A DNA stretch of 38,286 nt from an uncultured Akkermansia sp. (GTDB lineage Bacteria > Verrucomicrobiota > Verrucomicrobiia > Verrucomicrobiales > Akkermansiaceae), in assembly GCA_947629715.1 (NCBI GenBank), contig CANRET010000013.1, positions 1 to 38,286 of the forward strand, read 5' to 3'. The first letter of the stretch is position 1. Each line of letters opens with the position of its first letter. This document shows positions 24,933 to 33,405 of this stretch, one piece after another. The notes under the pieces were generated by a model. It was not told the origin of the DNA, searched no databases, and saw nothing but the letters and a program-made list of their open reading frames with translations. A program made the translations under genes and the position numbers.

Positions 24933-24960
24933 AATATACCCCAAAGCGGCGCGAGGTCAA
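24933..24960 (-). promoter_or_regulatory. Candidate promoter of fucU
   Basis: On the reverse strand TTGACC (24960-24955), 16-bp spacer, TATATT (24938-24933). Predicted start about 24926, giving a leader of about 204 bases. Confidence 0.45.
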
Positions 24961-25219
24961 GCCTTTTCTTCACGCCGAAAACGATACGGGACGAACCCGC
25001 AAACGCCCCTTTATCAAAGATTTCAGCGGGTGCGGAACGTGCGTGCGAGTCCTGTTGGATCGTCGGCTCCTGCTGCTCGGAAACGGATTCGGTTCCACGA
25101 AGCGTTTTTCAATCTTTTGCATTGGCAGATAACTTGTTGCGCATTCCCCTGCCGAGTTTCTCCGGCGTCAGGGGAGAGTTGCTGTAATGTGCGTACTGTC
25201 AAATAATAACAAAGCAAAC

Positions 25220-25248
25220 TTGACATAACAGGCAGGATGTGCTAGAAT
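25220..25248 (+). promoter_or_regulatory. Consensus-like promoter, start codon at +1
   Basis: A perfect TTGACA (25220-25225), 17-bp spacer and TAGAAT (25243-25248). The ATG at 25255 coincides with the predicted +1. This is the clearest leaderless-type promoter in the window. Confidence 0.75.
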
Positions 25249-25254
25249 GCGCAC

Positions 25255-25713
25255 ATGAGACGAATCCTGACAGCGGCCCTTGTCGTCCTGCTGGGCGGCA
25301 TGGCGGCGTGGGCCGACGCGGTGAGCGAGCTTCGCCCGGCCATACAGGACGCCGCGCGGCAAAATGGGGTGGATCCGGTACTCATGGAGGCGATCATCCG
25401 TCACGAGTCGGCGAATGCGACCTCGCGCGCGGCCCGCACAAAGAACAACCTGGCGGGGATTATGGGGCGCCGAGGGCAGCGCGTCTATGCCTCCAAAGAA
25501 GAATGCGTGAGGCACCTCGGCTCCATTCTGGCCAGGTACAAGGCGCGCGGGCGCGTGACGGTGGCGCAAATCGGGCGGATCTACTGCCAGACGCGCAGTC
25601 CGTGGGCGGCGAATGTTCGCCTCTTCATGCAGCGTATTCGCGCCGGTCGTTGGGGAGACGTCAGCATCTACAATCTCCCGACCGAGGCGACCAAAAAGCA
25701 GCAAGCGTCCTGA
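25255..25713 (+). CDS. Small exported lysozyme-like (glucosaminidase or transglycosylase fold) protein
   Basis: The 152-residue protein has a signal peptide (about residues 1-21, ending AWADA) and a single lysozyme-like domain. AARQNGVDPVLMEAIIRHESAN holds the likely catalytic Glu (RHES), and KNNLAGIMGRRGQRVYASKEECVRHLGSIL resembles the NLxGIKG region of GH73/Slt-type domains. WAANVRLFMQRI is also typical. It probably cuts peptidoglycan glycan strands in the periplasm. There is no cell-wall binding module. It is monocistronic with its own promoter; menD-like follows after 130 bp. Confidence 0.82.
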   Translation: MRRILTAALVVLLGGMAAWADAVSELRPAIQDAARQNGVDPVLMEAIIRHESANATSRAARTKNNLAGIMGRRGQRVYASKEECVRHLGSILARYKARGRVTVAQIGRIYCQTRSPWAANVRLFMQRIRAGRWGDVSIYNLPTEATKKQQAS

Positions 25714-25843
25714 GGAGGATTTGCGCAGGAGGCACACCCTCTGCGTCGCCAGAGACAAGCAGGTTTTTCACAGGAGCTTGCCCGGGTTTGTGTTTGCTTT
25801 TTGAGAAGAGGCGTGATAAAAAGGCGAGAGGAAGACAGGTCTG

Positions 25844-27400
25844 ATGGATCGACTTATCGCCAGATGTGCGCGAGCGGGGATAGCGGAGTGGGTGTGCTGC
25901 CCGGGCGCCCTGAATGCGCCTCTGCTTACCGCGCTTGCCCGGTGTCCGGTTATCCACCGCTGGCATGTGCAGGATGAGCGAGCCGCCGGCTATTTTGCTC
26001 TGGGGCGCATGCAAGCCACCGGGCGCGGTGTGGCTGTGGCGGCAGGCAGCGGATCGGACGCCGTAGGAATCTTGCCTGCCGTGATGGAGGCGTTTTATGA
26101 GCGGCGTCCTCTGGTGGTGGTGACCATGGATGATCTGGAGCCGGCGGAGGGAGCCGGCGCTTACGGGCGCGTTGAACAGGACGGTCTCTTCGGTCTCTAT
26201 GCCCCGACCATTACTCTCCACATGCCCTGCAGCGTCGCCGACTTGCCCGACATGATTGACCTGTGTCGCGACGGCTTTCCGGTGCACCTGCGTCTCTGTT
26301 GTGTGGAGGATCTGCCCGGCATGCCGCCGGAGCGCGTGCCCGAGGTGGCGGATGCTCCGCTGCGTCCGGCGTTCAGCGGTTCGCTGGTTGATCTGGCGCG
26401 CGTCTTGCGTTATGAGGCTCCGCGCGAGGGGCTGGCGCTGATGCTTGGCGCGCTCGACCCGGATGAGCAGGAAGCGGCGCTGTGGCTGGCGCGCACGCTC
26501 CGCGCCCCGGTGGTGGCGGATGCCACAAGCGGTCTGCGCGAGAAAATTGGCAGTTTATTGCTCACCGGCGGAAGCGACATCCTTACGGACGATCCGCCTC
26601 GCTACGTGCTGCGAGTGGGGGCGGTTCCTTCCTGCCCGTTTTGGCGCGCGCTGGAGGAAATGCCCGGCACGCAGGTGTATTCCGTCACGCGTGCCGGATT
26701 CGCCGGACTGAAGCGGGCCACGACCGTGATTGAAGGCGAGCCGGAGCAGGTCGTGAAGGCGCTGGATGACGTGCCGCATGTGGGAGATCCGGCGGACTAT
26801 CTGTCGCGCGGGCGTCGTTACGCGGGCAGGGTGGAGGAGTTGCTGCTTACCTACCCGGAGAGCGATGCCGCTCTCATCCGGGCGTTTTCACAGTACGCCT
26901 GCCTGGCGGAGACTCTCTGCCTGGGCAGTCCGAGCGCCATGCAACTGTGGAATGAGTACGCCCAGCGTCAGACGCCCGCGCTCTACCTGCGTTCCTCTTC
27001 GCTGGCCGGCGGGAATGACGGCGCGTTGTCGGCTTTTCTCGGCAATAGCGTGGATGCCGCGTTCTCATGCGCTCTCATCGGAGACATTTCTCTCATGCGC
27101 GATACGGCAGCCTCTCAATTTCTCCCGCAGGTGGCTCCCGGCAAGCGCGTCATAGCCGTGCTTAACAATGAAGGAGCGGGTCAGGCGCGATATGCCGATG
27201 CGGAATTGCGTGCGCTGATGGCGCAGCCTCTCTCCGTGGGGCTGCGTGAGATGGCGGTCATGCTCGGCGCAGAGTACTACCCTATCCGGGCGGAGGCGGA
27301 TTTTGACGTCATGGACGGGCTGGACGATGAAGCGTTTGCTCTGCTTGAAATATGCCCGGATGCAGAGCAATCCGAAGCGCTGCGTCGCGGCTTGCCCTGA
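25844..27400 (+). CDS. menD: Divergent MenD-like ThDP enzyme
   Basis: The 518-residue protein has the three-domain layout of MenD, which joins isochorismate and 2-oxoglutarate to SEPHCHC in menaquinone synthesis. WHVQDERAAGYFALG carries the ThDP-activating Glu45, and GDISLMRD (Asp414) and LNNEGAG (441-446) form the Mg/ThDP site. It is shorter than E. coli MenD (556), and signature substrate residues differ. The PGSRSxPL motif reads PGALNAPL, and the ADRPPEL stretch reads MDDLEPAEG, so two usual arginines appear lost. It may be a lineage-typical MenD or a paralogue with another 2-oxoacid role. No other men gene is nearby. A GAGGAAG ribosome site precedes the ATG. Confidence 0.75.
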   Translation: MDRLIARCARAGIAEWVCCPGALNAPLLTALARCPVIHRWHVQDERAAGYFALGRMQATGRGVAVAAGSGSDAVGILPAVMEAFYERRPLVVVTMDDLEPAEGAGAYGRVEQDGLFGLYAPTITLHMPCSVADLPDMIDLCRDGFPVHLRLCCVEDLPGMPPERVPEVADAPLRPAFSGSLVDLARVLRYEAPREGLALMLGALDPDEQEAALWLARTLRAPVVADATSGLREKIGSLLLTGGSDILTDDPPRYVLRVGAVPSCPFWRALEEMPGTQVYSVTRAGFAGLKRATTVIEGEPEQVVKALDDVPHVGDPADYLSRGRRYAGRVEELLLTYPESDAALIRAFSQYACLAETLCLGSPSAMQLWNEYAQRQTPALYLRSSSLAGGNDGALSAFLGNSVDAAFSCALIGDISLMRDTAASQFLPQVAPGKRVIAVLNNEGAGQARYADAELRALMAQPLSVGLREMAVMLGAEYYPIRAEADFDVMDGLDDEAFALLEICPDAEQSEALRRGLP

Positions 27401-27465
27401 ATTGTAAAAACAAGACGCTCGCGGGCTGAGGAGGAGCAAAATTCGGCGGCGCCGCCTCGCAATCG

Positions 27466-28737
27466 TCAGCAGCTTTGTCTCCTGCGGCGCAACTCGCGAG
27501 CCAGGTAGAGCGTGACCAGGGCGGAGCACGCCGCCAGCGCCGCGCACTGCGTCTGTCCGCTCAGCCCGGCAGCGCGCATGCCCAGCTGCACTGCCACGGC
27601 AAGCATCCCCAGGGCGCAATCCACCAGGTTGCCTGCGGCGATGACATCGCCTCGTTTGTCATCGTCCGCATGGTCCTGCAGCAGTGCATTGAGCGGCACC
27701 AAATACCCGGCGGCCGTGCAGCCCGCAGCAGCAAGAGCCGCGTAAAAAAGAGGATCTCCGTAAGGAAGAAAGACGAGCGCGAGGCAGGAGAGACACATGC
27801 CTGCGCCTCCGATGAGGGCAAGACCGGTGCGGATGGCACGGGAGCAGAGACAGGAGGCCACCGCCCCGCCGAGTACCGATCCTCCGCTGATCCAGGCAAT
27901 GAGGGCGGCGGAATCCCTCTGCTGCCCGAGCGCCTGCATGAAGTGCACCTCGGCCCCGCCGGGTCCTCCCTGGGCATCCTGCGCCATCTGCAGAGCGATG
28001 AGCATCATCACCCCGGCGATGAACCAGAAATAGCCGATGCCCGCTTCGCTGAAGCGCAGCACGCGGTCATTCCAGAGCAGGCGCAGTTGCGCAATGTGCT
28101 CCCAACAGATGCTCCACTCAAAGCGGCGCCCTCCTTCCGCCGGGTAGCACGGCAGGCAGAAACTGAGCAGCAACACGGCCACTGCCGCCACGGTGCAGCC
28201 CAGGCACGGCCAGGCGGCGGCATGCCATCCGCCGGCGTCTCCCCACAAGCGCAACAGGTAGTACACGATGCCCAGCGCGCCGATCTGCCCGAGCAGCAGC
28301 GCCAGCATGGAGCTGATTTCCAGAATGCCGCTGGCGAAGCCGATGTGCTGCGAGCCGACCAAATCCTTGACCAGACCCTTTTTGGCGGGGCTGAAAAACA
28401 TGGCCTGCACGCAGAATACCGTGAAAAAGCCTACCGCTATCCCCACGCTCCGCATGAAAAGGCCGAACGTCATGCCCGCCAATGCTGCGACTTGCAGCAA
28501 CACCATGCACTGCAGCAGGCGCGTCCGGCAATACCGATCCGCTATCCATCCGCCCAACGGCGAAAAAATGACGAAAGGAAGGACAATGAGCACGGAAAGA
28601 GGATACTGCAACGCTGAGCCAAGCCATATTCCCAGCGCGATGAGCAGGAACTGCACGCCCTTTTCATTCAGCGAGTTCATCGACTGAATGACGACCAGGC
28701 TCCAGAAGGTTCCCCACCTCGGTTGTTCCTGCTGCAT
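27466..28737 (-). CDS. MFS transporter, LplT-like (lysophospholipid)
   Basis: The 423-residue inner-membrane protein has about 12 helices. MNSLNEKGVQFLLIALGIW, SPLGGWIADRYCRTRLLQ (MFS motif A) and MFFSPAKKGLVKDLVG are characteristic of the LplT and Aas-associated branch, which moves lysophospholipids across the inner membrane for re-acylation. No acyltransferase or acyl-ACP synthetase domain is fused, and none is next to it. The tail is basic. It is convergent with menD (65-bp gap holding a short GC palindrome but no T-run). Its promoter is excellent and nearly leaderless. Confidence 0.82.
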   Translation of the reverse strand: MQQEQPRWGTFWSLVVIQSMNSLNEKGVQFLLIALGIWLGSALQYPLSVLIVLPFVIFSPLGGWIADRYCRTRLLQCMVLLQVAALAGMTFGLFMRSVGIAVGFFTVFCVQAMFFSPAKKGLVKDLVGSQHIGFASGILEISSMLALLLGQIGALGIVYYLLRLWGDAGGWHAAAWPCLGCTVAAVAVLLLSFCLPCYPAEGGRRFEWSICWEHIAQLRLLWNDRVLRFSEAGIGYFWFIAGVMMLIALQMAQDAQGGPGGAEVHFMQALGQQRDSAALIAWISGGSVLGGAVASCLCSRAIRTGLALIGGAGMCLSCLALVFLPYGDPLFYAALAAAGCTAAGYLVPLNALLQDHADDDKRGDVIAAGNLVDCALGMLAVAVQLGMRAAGLSGQTQCAALAACSALVTLYLARELRRRRQSC

Positions 28738-28745
28738 GCGGCAAC

Positions 28746-28774
28746 ATTATACACGCTGACTCAAATCTTGTGAA
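28746..28774 (-). promoter_or_regulatory. Promoter of the LplT-like gene
   Basis: On the reverse strand TTCACA (28774-28769), 17-bp spacer and a perfect TATAAT (28751-28746). Predicted start about 28739; ATG at 28737. Confidence 0.65.
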
Positions 28775-28965
28775 GCGTCTATTTTTTTTGATGGACGAAG
28801 TCGGCCGGGTTGCGATTCAAATCTCTGCCCGCTCGGGGAATTCAGCACGGAGCGCGGTCCGACAGGCGACGAGAAAGATCAGCGCCGACAGAGACGACGC
28901 TCCGCCCTTCAGCTTGTCAACTTTGCGATCGAGGATAAGCGCGCCTGCCTTTCTCTTCGTTCGTC

Positions 28966-31900
28966 CTAGATATCCCAGCCGTCGAGCCATTTGAAGGAGA
29001 CCACGCGGAAGCGGCGCCCCATCATGCGGTTGACTTCGGAGAGCTTGGAGGCGTTGGATCCGGCGCTCTGAGTTTCGGCCGGGTTGTAGCTGCCGGCATC
29101 GGGGGAGTCGGCCGGGTCCACAAAGTCGATGGTACGCTGGACCACGGCTTCGCACCAGGCCTGGGCGAGGATGGCGTGGCGCGCGTTGCGCACGCAGCCG
29201 TAGGAGCGCACGGTGAAGGTGTCGTCGCGCACGGTCAGGATATTGCCCAGCGAGGCGAGCACATCGCTCTGGATAAGGTAGCCGGGGGCGCCCGTGTACA
29301 TGGAGCCTTCTTCCGCGCGAGGGAACTTGTAGAAGTCGCCGCTGAGCGGTTTGACTCGGAAGTCGGCGCGGTTGAATTGCGCATTGATGTCCGTCGCGTC
29401 AATAGCGGCCTGCAGCGCTCCGGTGAGCGAGGAATCCGAGCCGCCGTCCAGACGGCGGTTGATGAAGTCCGCCATATTCAGGAAAGGCCCTCGCGCGCGC
29501 ACCTGCTTCACAATTTCCCGAGCGAGCGAGCGAATGGAATCCGGGCTGAGCGAGCGCACATCGCCCCAGGCGGTGGCCATCTGCAGATTCGGGCGCAGGA
29601 AGGGGGCGCCGACCAACATGTTGTAGCCGCTGCGCCCGTCCATCGTGCGGTCCGCAGTGGACACCATGAAGCGCGAGAAGAGCACATTCTCCTTCGGGCT
29701 GTGGTCCACGGTGTGCAGATTGGAGCGCGTGTTGCACACCAGCTCGCGCTTGCAAAGCCCCTGCAGCATGGCTGCCCAGGCATCCTCGGACACCGAGTTC
29801 ACATTGAACCCTCCCTCCACCATCAGGTAGCGTGCGATCTCCTTCCACCCATCACTGCCCATGATGCGCGCCACGAGTTGCTCCTGAGCAGAGGAACTGC
29901 GCATGAGCTTGTAGCGCGACACCGGCAGCTGATCCGCCCCGGAAACGAAGCTCGAGAACGTCTCCTCCGCGTTCACGCGTCCGCGAGCTGCGGGCATGTC
30001 CGAAACCGAGGAGCAGAACCAGCGGTCCCACAGCGCGTCGTTGATGATGAACCCGTGGTCGTAGAAATCCGAGAAAAGCCGCGAGTTCCTTGAAATGGAC
30101 GAGTCGATGTTCGTCTGCCGGAACACGTACACGTCATCCGCAGGAAGAACGGGGTCGGCAAAGGAATTGCCGATGCCAACGCCCGGAACGCCCGCCTGGT
30201 ACTGCATGCGCCGCATCTGCGAGAGCGCATTATTGCCGCCAAAATCATCCCCTCCGTACCACCCCGGCTTCAGCCTCATCCCCGCAAAACCCGCCAGCGA
30301 AAACGGCGGATGCACCGGCAGCTCCAGCACCGACATAAAGCTCACGGCCTCGCCCCCGCCCGTGGCGTAGCTCTTGATACCGTAAATGCCGTTCTTGCTG
30401 TTCAGCATGTCCATAGCGGTACTGTCCGTCAGCTTGTAGGCCGCCATCTGGAAAGGGTGGTACTGGCGCATCTGGTCATCCGGCCTGTAGAGCGCGCCGC
30501 CTCCCAGAGCCGGGTTGGAGTGCAGCCAGCTCCTCGTCCGGTAATCTTTCCCCCTGAACAACTGCACCGCATTCAACAGCTCGTTGTTGTACGACTTGGG
30601 CGCTATTCCCACGGCGGCAAAATAGTTCGGCGGCGTTTTTTTGTCTGAAATCCGATCATTGTTGTAATACGTCACCTGCTCATTACCTGCTCCTCCCATA
30701 AAAGTGAGGGAACTCACACTATCACCCTCGTAGTCGTACCAGCCCATGCTGAAGTTGTAGGGCGAAATCCCCTCGGCCCCGGGATAGCAATCCACCATTG
30801 CCGTTGGGTACGCATCAGGGTAGGCTCGCGTAGTATTACCCTGATCATCCTTGGGAAGTTTCACTGAATTTTCCGTTATGCTTTCGGCTTTCTGGGTGTC
30901 AACTCCATCGTAACCGTGAGGGAAGACAAAAGCCTCGCGCGAATCCGGTCCCCAATCCGTGCCGCCGGTGTCGTGCAGGTATTTCTTTCCGCTCAACTTC
31001 CCCAGATAACCGCTAACCTCGGTACCGTTCAAATTTCCGTAGGTCCTCGCAACCGCATTGTACGCATCCTGCGTCTCAAAAGCCACTTCGATATACCATT
31101 TGCCAGTGTAAACTTGTCCATAGGCAGGGTCGAAGATTGCATGTTGTGACCATGAGAGGAGGTAGTTGTAGAGGTATCCTATTTGGTCCCCCTGCACAAA
31201 GGGAACCGCCTGAGGCAGGCGAGATTTGTTGGCTTGCGAGCTGCTTGTGTCTCCGACAACAACGCCTATGTTATCAATTCCCTCCGCCATGCTGAAGAGA
31301 AGTATTTCGCCGGGTTCAAAAACGATCTCGGAACTTTGATCGTTTTCGGAATGGACGAAGTAATTTCCCCAGTCGTTGGCAAGGCACATCTCCGGATAAA
31401 CGATGAAATTGTACCCGCTGTTCCAATTGCCCCCAGCTTCCCAAGCGCCACCGTACTGTGCTGGTTGCATCATCAACTCGCGTCGCCAGGGAAACAGCTC
31501 GGGGGAGGAGCCTCCCCCCTCAAGGTTCCGAGAGGCGTAGATCCTGTACGTGAGTGGCATCGTACGGTAGGGGAGCGCGAACATCCAGAGCTTTTTCGGA
31601 CCCACACGCATCTGCACGTTGTAGGGATTCCACCACAGGACCACCGGCGCGTAGGCGACCCCCAACGAGTCACAGTAACCGCTAAAGTTGGACTGCGGTT
31701 CAGCCACTACAGTTCCCATCTTGGCTATAACAGACAGCAGGACGGGGACGCGGGCGTAGCCGGCTCGGCGATCGTTTTCTTTCGCGCGGTCGCTGAAGTA
31801 GGTGACAGCGTAGGACTTGCCCGTAACCGCCTCTTTTCGGGCATTGACAAGGTCGCCGGCCATGCGGGTGTAAGCATTGGTGACATTGCCGACGAGGCGC

Positions 31901-33060
31901 GTGCCGTTGAAGTCCTCATCCTTGCCGGTGGCATCGGGCCAAGTGTTGTAGAAAGCATGCATGGTTTGCCAGGAGCCGATGGGGAAGTCGCGCTCGGTAC
32001 CGGTGGGCAGCCCCTCGCCCTCGGCCAGGGGGCAGTCCTGATCGCTGCGCGCCTCCAGCCCGGTGCCCTCCAGACTTTGCTTGTTGAGCAACAGGTTGAG
32101 GTCGAGTTTCAGGCCGCCGTCGCGCACGTTGGTGAGCAGGGAGTAGGAGAGGGTGGTGACATCGAAGAAATAGGGCTGTCCGGCCTGCGCCGCGCCACGC
32201 TCCGTGAGCGGAAGGGTGCGCAGAGTGAGCAGTTTTTTCGGCTCTTCAATTTCATCGGGCAGAAAGCTCAGATTTTCGCTGGTGCTGAAGCTGGGCGACG
32301 GGGTGTCCCAGGTGCGGTGCAGAATCTCCACGGGGTCCTCGGTTTGCTCGCGCTGCTGCACCGCCACATTGGCTTTTTGATTTTCGCCGCCCACCCACCA
32401 GGCAAAGCAGGTTTCGTTGCGCCCGGCGGAAGGCATGGTGATCAGGTCGGCGTACACGTATTGCTCCTGCGAAATTTTCGTGCCCAGCGTTCCCTCGCCT
32501 ACCATGCAGATGCGCTTTCCCGGTTTGGGACGTCCCAGATCCGAGAGGGAGGAAAAGTCGCGCTGAGTATCCAGGTTGCTGCACGAAATCAGCCAACGGC
32601 GGAACATGGAGGAACGCCCGCTGCCGTACGTTTCGGCGATGCGTTTGCTGTCGGAAGTTGCGTAGAGCGGGGCTTTCCAGCTGTTCCACACACCGAGGAT
32701 ATGCTGCGGCGTAGCGGGGTTGTCGGAGGTGATGCCGGAAGAGGCGGACACGCGCTGGTCCGGTCCCATTTCCATCTGCAAGTCCGAAATCGCGGCATCC
32801 AGCCCGATGAGCGCCTGCTGGCGCGCCTCCGCCAGCAAAATCGTCTGCGCCGCAATGCGGTTCTGCGTGGATGCCACGGCCAATATCCCGACCGCGATCA
32901 GCCCCAGCAGCATCATGAGCGTGAGACTCGCCACCAGCGCAAAACCGCGCCGCTGTCCGCCGCGCGTCCCCCGCGCAGCCCCGGCAAGATTTCTGCCATT
33001 CAGGTATCTCATTGTCTTCGATGTGTTGAAAAGTGTGTCTCCGACCTCTTCCGCCGTCAT
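28966..33060 (-). CDS. Verru_Chthon cassette protein A-like giant exported protein
   Basis: The 1364-residue protein has a type IV pilin-like N-terminus: a basic stretch, then RRGFALVASLTLMMLLGLIAVGILAV (Gly-Phe junction near residue 39, hydrophobic helix to about 64). The +5 Glu of classic pilins is replaced by Ala. The rest is a large Trp/Tyr/Asn/Gly-rich extracytoplasmic region without recognisable enzymes. Length, N-terminus and composition match the Verru_Chthon cassette A family, known mainly from Verrucomicrobia as the large member of four-gene A-D sets. No B, C or D gene is adjacent here. The start ATG 33060 has a GGGGGAG ribosome site four bases upstream and a promoter ending 20 bases before; ATG 33012 is an alternative. 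The first 64 bases of the gene are part of a 139-bp repeat. Confidence 0.82.
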   Translation of the reverse strand: MTAEEVGDTLFNTSKTMRYLNGRNLAGAARGTRGGQRRGFALVASLTLMMLLGLIAVGILAVASTQNRIAAQTILLAEARQQALIGLDAAISDLQMEMGPDQRVSASSGITSDNPATPQHILGVWNSWKAPLYATSDSKRIAETYGSGRSSMFRRWLISCSNLDTQRDFSSLSDLGRPKPGKRICMVGEGTLGTKISQEQYVYADLITMPSAGRNETCFAWWVGGENQKANVAVQQREQTEDPVEILHRTWDTPSPSFSTSENLSFLPDEIEEPKKLLTLRTLPLTERGAAQAGQPYFFDVTTLSYSLLTNVRDGGLKLDLNLLLNKQSLEGTGLEARSDQDCPLAEGEGLPTGTERDFPIGSWQTMHAFYNTWPDATGKDEDFNGTRLVGNVTNAYTRMAGDLVNARKEAVTGKSYAVTYFSDRAKENDRRAGYARVPVLLSVIAKMGTVVAEPQSNFSGYCDSLGVAYAPVVLWWNPYNVQMRVGPKKLWMFALPYRTMPLTYRIYASRNLEGGGSSPELFPWRRELMMQPAQYGGAWEAGGNWNSGYNFIVYPEMCLANDWGNYFVHSENDQSSEIVFEPGEILLFSMAEGIDNIGVVVGDTSSSQANKSRLPQAVPFVQGDQIGYLYNYLLSWSQHAIFDPAYGQVYTGKWYIEVAFETQDAYNAVARTYGNLNGTEVSGYLGKLSGKKYLHDTGGTDWGPDSREAFVFPHGYDGVDTQKAESITENSVKLPKDDQGNTTRAYPDAYPTAMVDCYPGAEGISPYNFSMGWYDYEGDSVSSLTFMGGAGNEQVTYYNNDRISDKKTPPNYFAAVGIAPKSYNNELLNAVQLFRGKDYRTRSWLHSNPALGGGALYRPDDQMRQYHPFQMAAYKLTDSTAMDMLNSKNGIYGIKSYATGGGEAVSFMSVLELPVHPPFSLAGFAGMRLKPGWYGGDDFGGNNALSQMRRMQYQAGVPGVGIGNSFADPVLPADDVYVFRQTNIDSSISRNSRLFSDFYDHGFIINDALWDRWFCSSVSDMPAARGRVNAEETFSSFVSGADQLPVSRYKLMRSSSAQEQLVARIMGSDGWKEIARYLMVEGGFNVNSVSEDAWAAMLQGLCKRELVCNTRSNLHTVDHSPKENVLFSRFMVSTADRTMDGRSGYNMLVGAPFLRPNLQMATAWGDVRSLSPDSIRSLAREIVKQVRARGPFLNMADFINRRLDGGSDSSLTGALQAAIDATDINAQFNRADFRVKPLSGDFYKFPRAEEGSMYTGAPGYLIQSDVLASLGNILTVRDDTFTVRSYGCVRNARHAILAQAWCEAVVQRTIDFVDPADSPDAGSYNPAETQSAGSNASKLSEVNRMMGRRFRVVSFKWLDGWDI

Positions 33061-33135
33061 GCGGCTCCCCCACGCGTATATTGTACCACAAGCCCCGAAG
33101 AACGCAAGGGAAAAAATGACGCATCCGGATGATTG
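32997..33135 (-). repeat. 139-bp direct repeat, copy 1 (promoter and first codons of the Verru_Chthon gene)
   Basis: Matches 34126-34264 over 139 bp with three substitutions and no gaps (offset 1129). It contains the promoter, ribosome site, ATG and first 21 codons of the giant gene. Both copies have the same orientation. Confidence 0.97.
33080..33107 (-). promoter_or_regulatory. Promoter of the Verru_Chthon A-like gene
   Basis: On the reverse strand TTGCGT (33107-33102), 16-bp spacer, TACAAT (33085-33080). Predicted start about 33073, a 12-base leader containing GGGGGAG (33071-33065). Confidence 0.6.
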
Positions 33136-33155
33136 CACATCCGTCCCAAGAAAAT
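33136..33155 (-). repeat. 20-bp dispersed element, copy 1
   Basis: Identical to 38211-38230. It abuts copy 1 of the 139-bp repeat and lies 28 bp upstream of the -35 box of the Verru_Chthon gene, in the same orientation relative to that promoter as the other copy has to the polA promoter. Confidence 0.85.
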
Positions 33156-33405
33156 GTAATTCATGGGAGGGAAGCATGATGATGGCAGGAGTTGGCGATT
33201 TTTGGGCAATTCCATAAAACTTTACGTGCTATTGAGCACTAAAACCTCTTCCCTCCCAGCCATGTCATACGGTTGGTTCAGCCACGAAAATTACAAGTTG
33301 AACGCATGCTGCGTGAAAAAAGCAAAGTGCAAAATTTAACACAAAAACACGACGCCATCTAAAGCAACCGATCTCTTGAAATACGGCGCTCCGGAGTCGA
33401 GGCTC
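33156..33405. other. AT-rich spacer with an 11-bp inverted repeat, no gene seen
   Basis: TGGGAGGGAAG (33164-33174) and its exact reverse complement (33248-33258) lie 73 bp apart. A weak hairpin GTGCT-ATTG-AGCAC lies between them. No reading frame or RNA gene is supported. Confidence 0.45.

Noticed and set aside
24872..25187. Small forward genes between fucU and the lysozyme-like gene
   Set aside because: Overlapping short frames with Pro/Arg/Ser-rich composition, no ribosome site and no similarity to anything recognised.
27445..27456. Terminator between the convergent menD-like and LplT-like genes
   Set aside because: GGCGGCGCCGCC is a palindrome without a loop and without a T-run on either side.
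28770..28965. Small gene between the LplT-like gene and the Verru_Chthon gene
   Set aside because: The only frames are short and lack a ribosome site or recognisable sequence; the stretch is treated as a spacer with a forward T-run that follows no gene.
31183..33132. Forward-strand open frame of 649 codons
   Set aside because: Antisense to the Verru_Chthon-like gene; no recognisable motif and low-complexity Gly/Val/Arg composition typical of shadow frames.
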